Virus record (IMG/VR): IMGVR_UViG_3300030012_000301
Span: 1-23,071 of that record
Length of the DNA: 23,071 nucleotides
Direction: 5' to 3' (one strand)
Source of the DNA: a virus
The notes beneath the pieces were generated by a model, which saw only the letters and a list, made by a program, of their open reading frames with translations, was not told the origin of the DNA and did not search any database. Positions 22,854 to 23,071 of this stretch are shown piece after piece. A program made the position numbers and the translations under genes. Every line of letters begins with the position of its first letter. The stretch's first letter is position 1.

Positions 22854-22861
22854 AATAGCTC

Positions 22862-23071
22862 ATGGCTAATCAAATAAGATTAAAAAGAGCATCAGGTAGT
22901 GATCCAACTGCAAGTGATCTTGTTTTAGGCGAACCAGCCGTTAGAACTGATACTGGAGAATTATTTTTTCTTAAAGATAATGGAAACGTAGCTAAAGTAT
23001 CAGGAGGTGGTGGTGTCTCCGATGGCGATAAAGGAGATATTGTAGTTAGCAACACAGGCGATACTTTTACT
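22862..23071 (+). CDS. Tail fibre protein, partial (Mtd-N-like start)
   Basis: The gene is open to the window end; the first 70 residues are visible. It begins 'MANQIRLKRASGSDPTASDL', then 'VLGEPAVRTDTGELFFLKDN', a paralogue of the N-terminus of the preceding fibre protein and a match to the same Mtd-N-like trimerisation domain. Glycines at 48-51 and 'SDGDKGDIVVSNTGDTF' follow. This last segment often continues into fibre shaft repeats in marine phages. Its full length and function cannot be judged here. The 5' gap to the preceding gene is 19 bases. Confidence 0.7.
   Translation, partial: MANQIRLKRASGSDPTASDLVLGEPAVRTDTGELFFLKDNGNVAKVSGGGGVSDGDKGDIVVSNTGDTFT

Noticed and set aside
1-23071. 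tRNA genes, CRISPR arrays or insertion sequences
   Set aside because: The coding density leaves no room for tRNAs except in the first 168 bases, where I see no cloverleaf. No regularly spaced repeats or transposase motifs were found.

Overview
This window is almost wholly the late structural region of a long-tailed (siphovirus-type) bacteriophage or prophage. About twenty-five genes lie on the + strand, nearly end to end, with no convincing reverse-strand genes, tRNAs, rRNAs, CRISPR arrays or transposases. No stretch over 170 bases lacks a gene. The gene order is that of the lambda late operon: small terminase (Nu1-like), large terminase (gpA family), gpW-position protein, portal (gpB), protease plus capsid, FI-like, FII-like, U-like, tail tube (V-like), G/GT frameshift pair, tape measure (H), M, L, K, I, J. 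A set of tail-fibre genes follows. The DNA is AT-rich. The fibre region resembles families I associate with marine phages, especially those of picocyanobacteria: fibre proteins with the 'LPKAGGTMTG' motif, an Mtd-N-like start, and a small Ig-like baseplate/fibre protein. A marine siphovirus is the best reading; a cyanobacterial host is plausible but unproven.

Layout. Bases 1-168 hold a candidate promoter, a dyad and several TTTACA motifs before the small terminase gene; this would also fit the region of a packaging (cos) site. Bases 169-7894 are the packaging and head module: TerS, TerL, an Ig-like/gpW-like protein, portal, a large polyprotein that joins a GFRPGE-type domain, a Tudor-like domain, a prohead protease, a scaffold-like delta region and the HK97-fold capsid, then an FI-like protein and a small putative decoration protein with a strong ribosome binding site. 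An intrinsic terminator at 7901-7924 closes this module.

Bases 7928-12549 are the connector, tail-tube and tail-length module: FII-like joiner, tail terminator, a short overlooked 50-aa gene, tail tube, the chaperone pair with a canonical GGGAAAC slippery site, and the tape measure. Bases 12549-19005 are the tail tip (M, L, K, I, J). Bases 19028-23071 are fibres and small fibre-associated genes; the last gene is cut by the window end.

The most notable points are: (1) a 66-residue beta-rich module present once inside the M-like protein and twice inside the J-like protein, alignable without gaps; (2) the four- or five-part protease-capsid polyprotein; (3) an intrinsic terminator separating head from tail genes; (4) an L-like protein that ends before its expected iron-sulphur cysteine region; (5) the dyad and repeat cluster upstream of the small terminase gene. 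Most gene junctions are ATGA, TAATG or TAGTG overlaps, or gaps of a few bases, so translational coupling is likely throughout. All functions are assigned from sequence patterns read by eye, without database searches.
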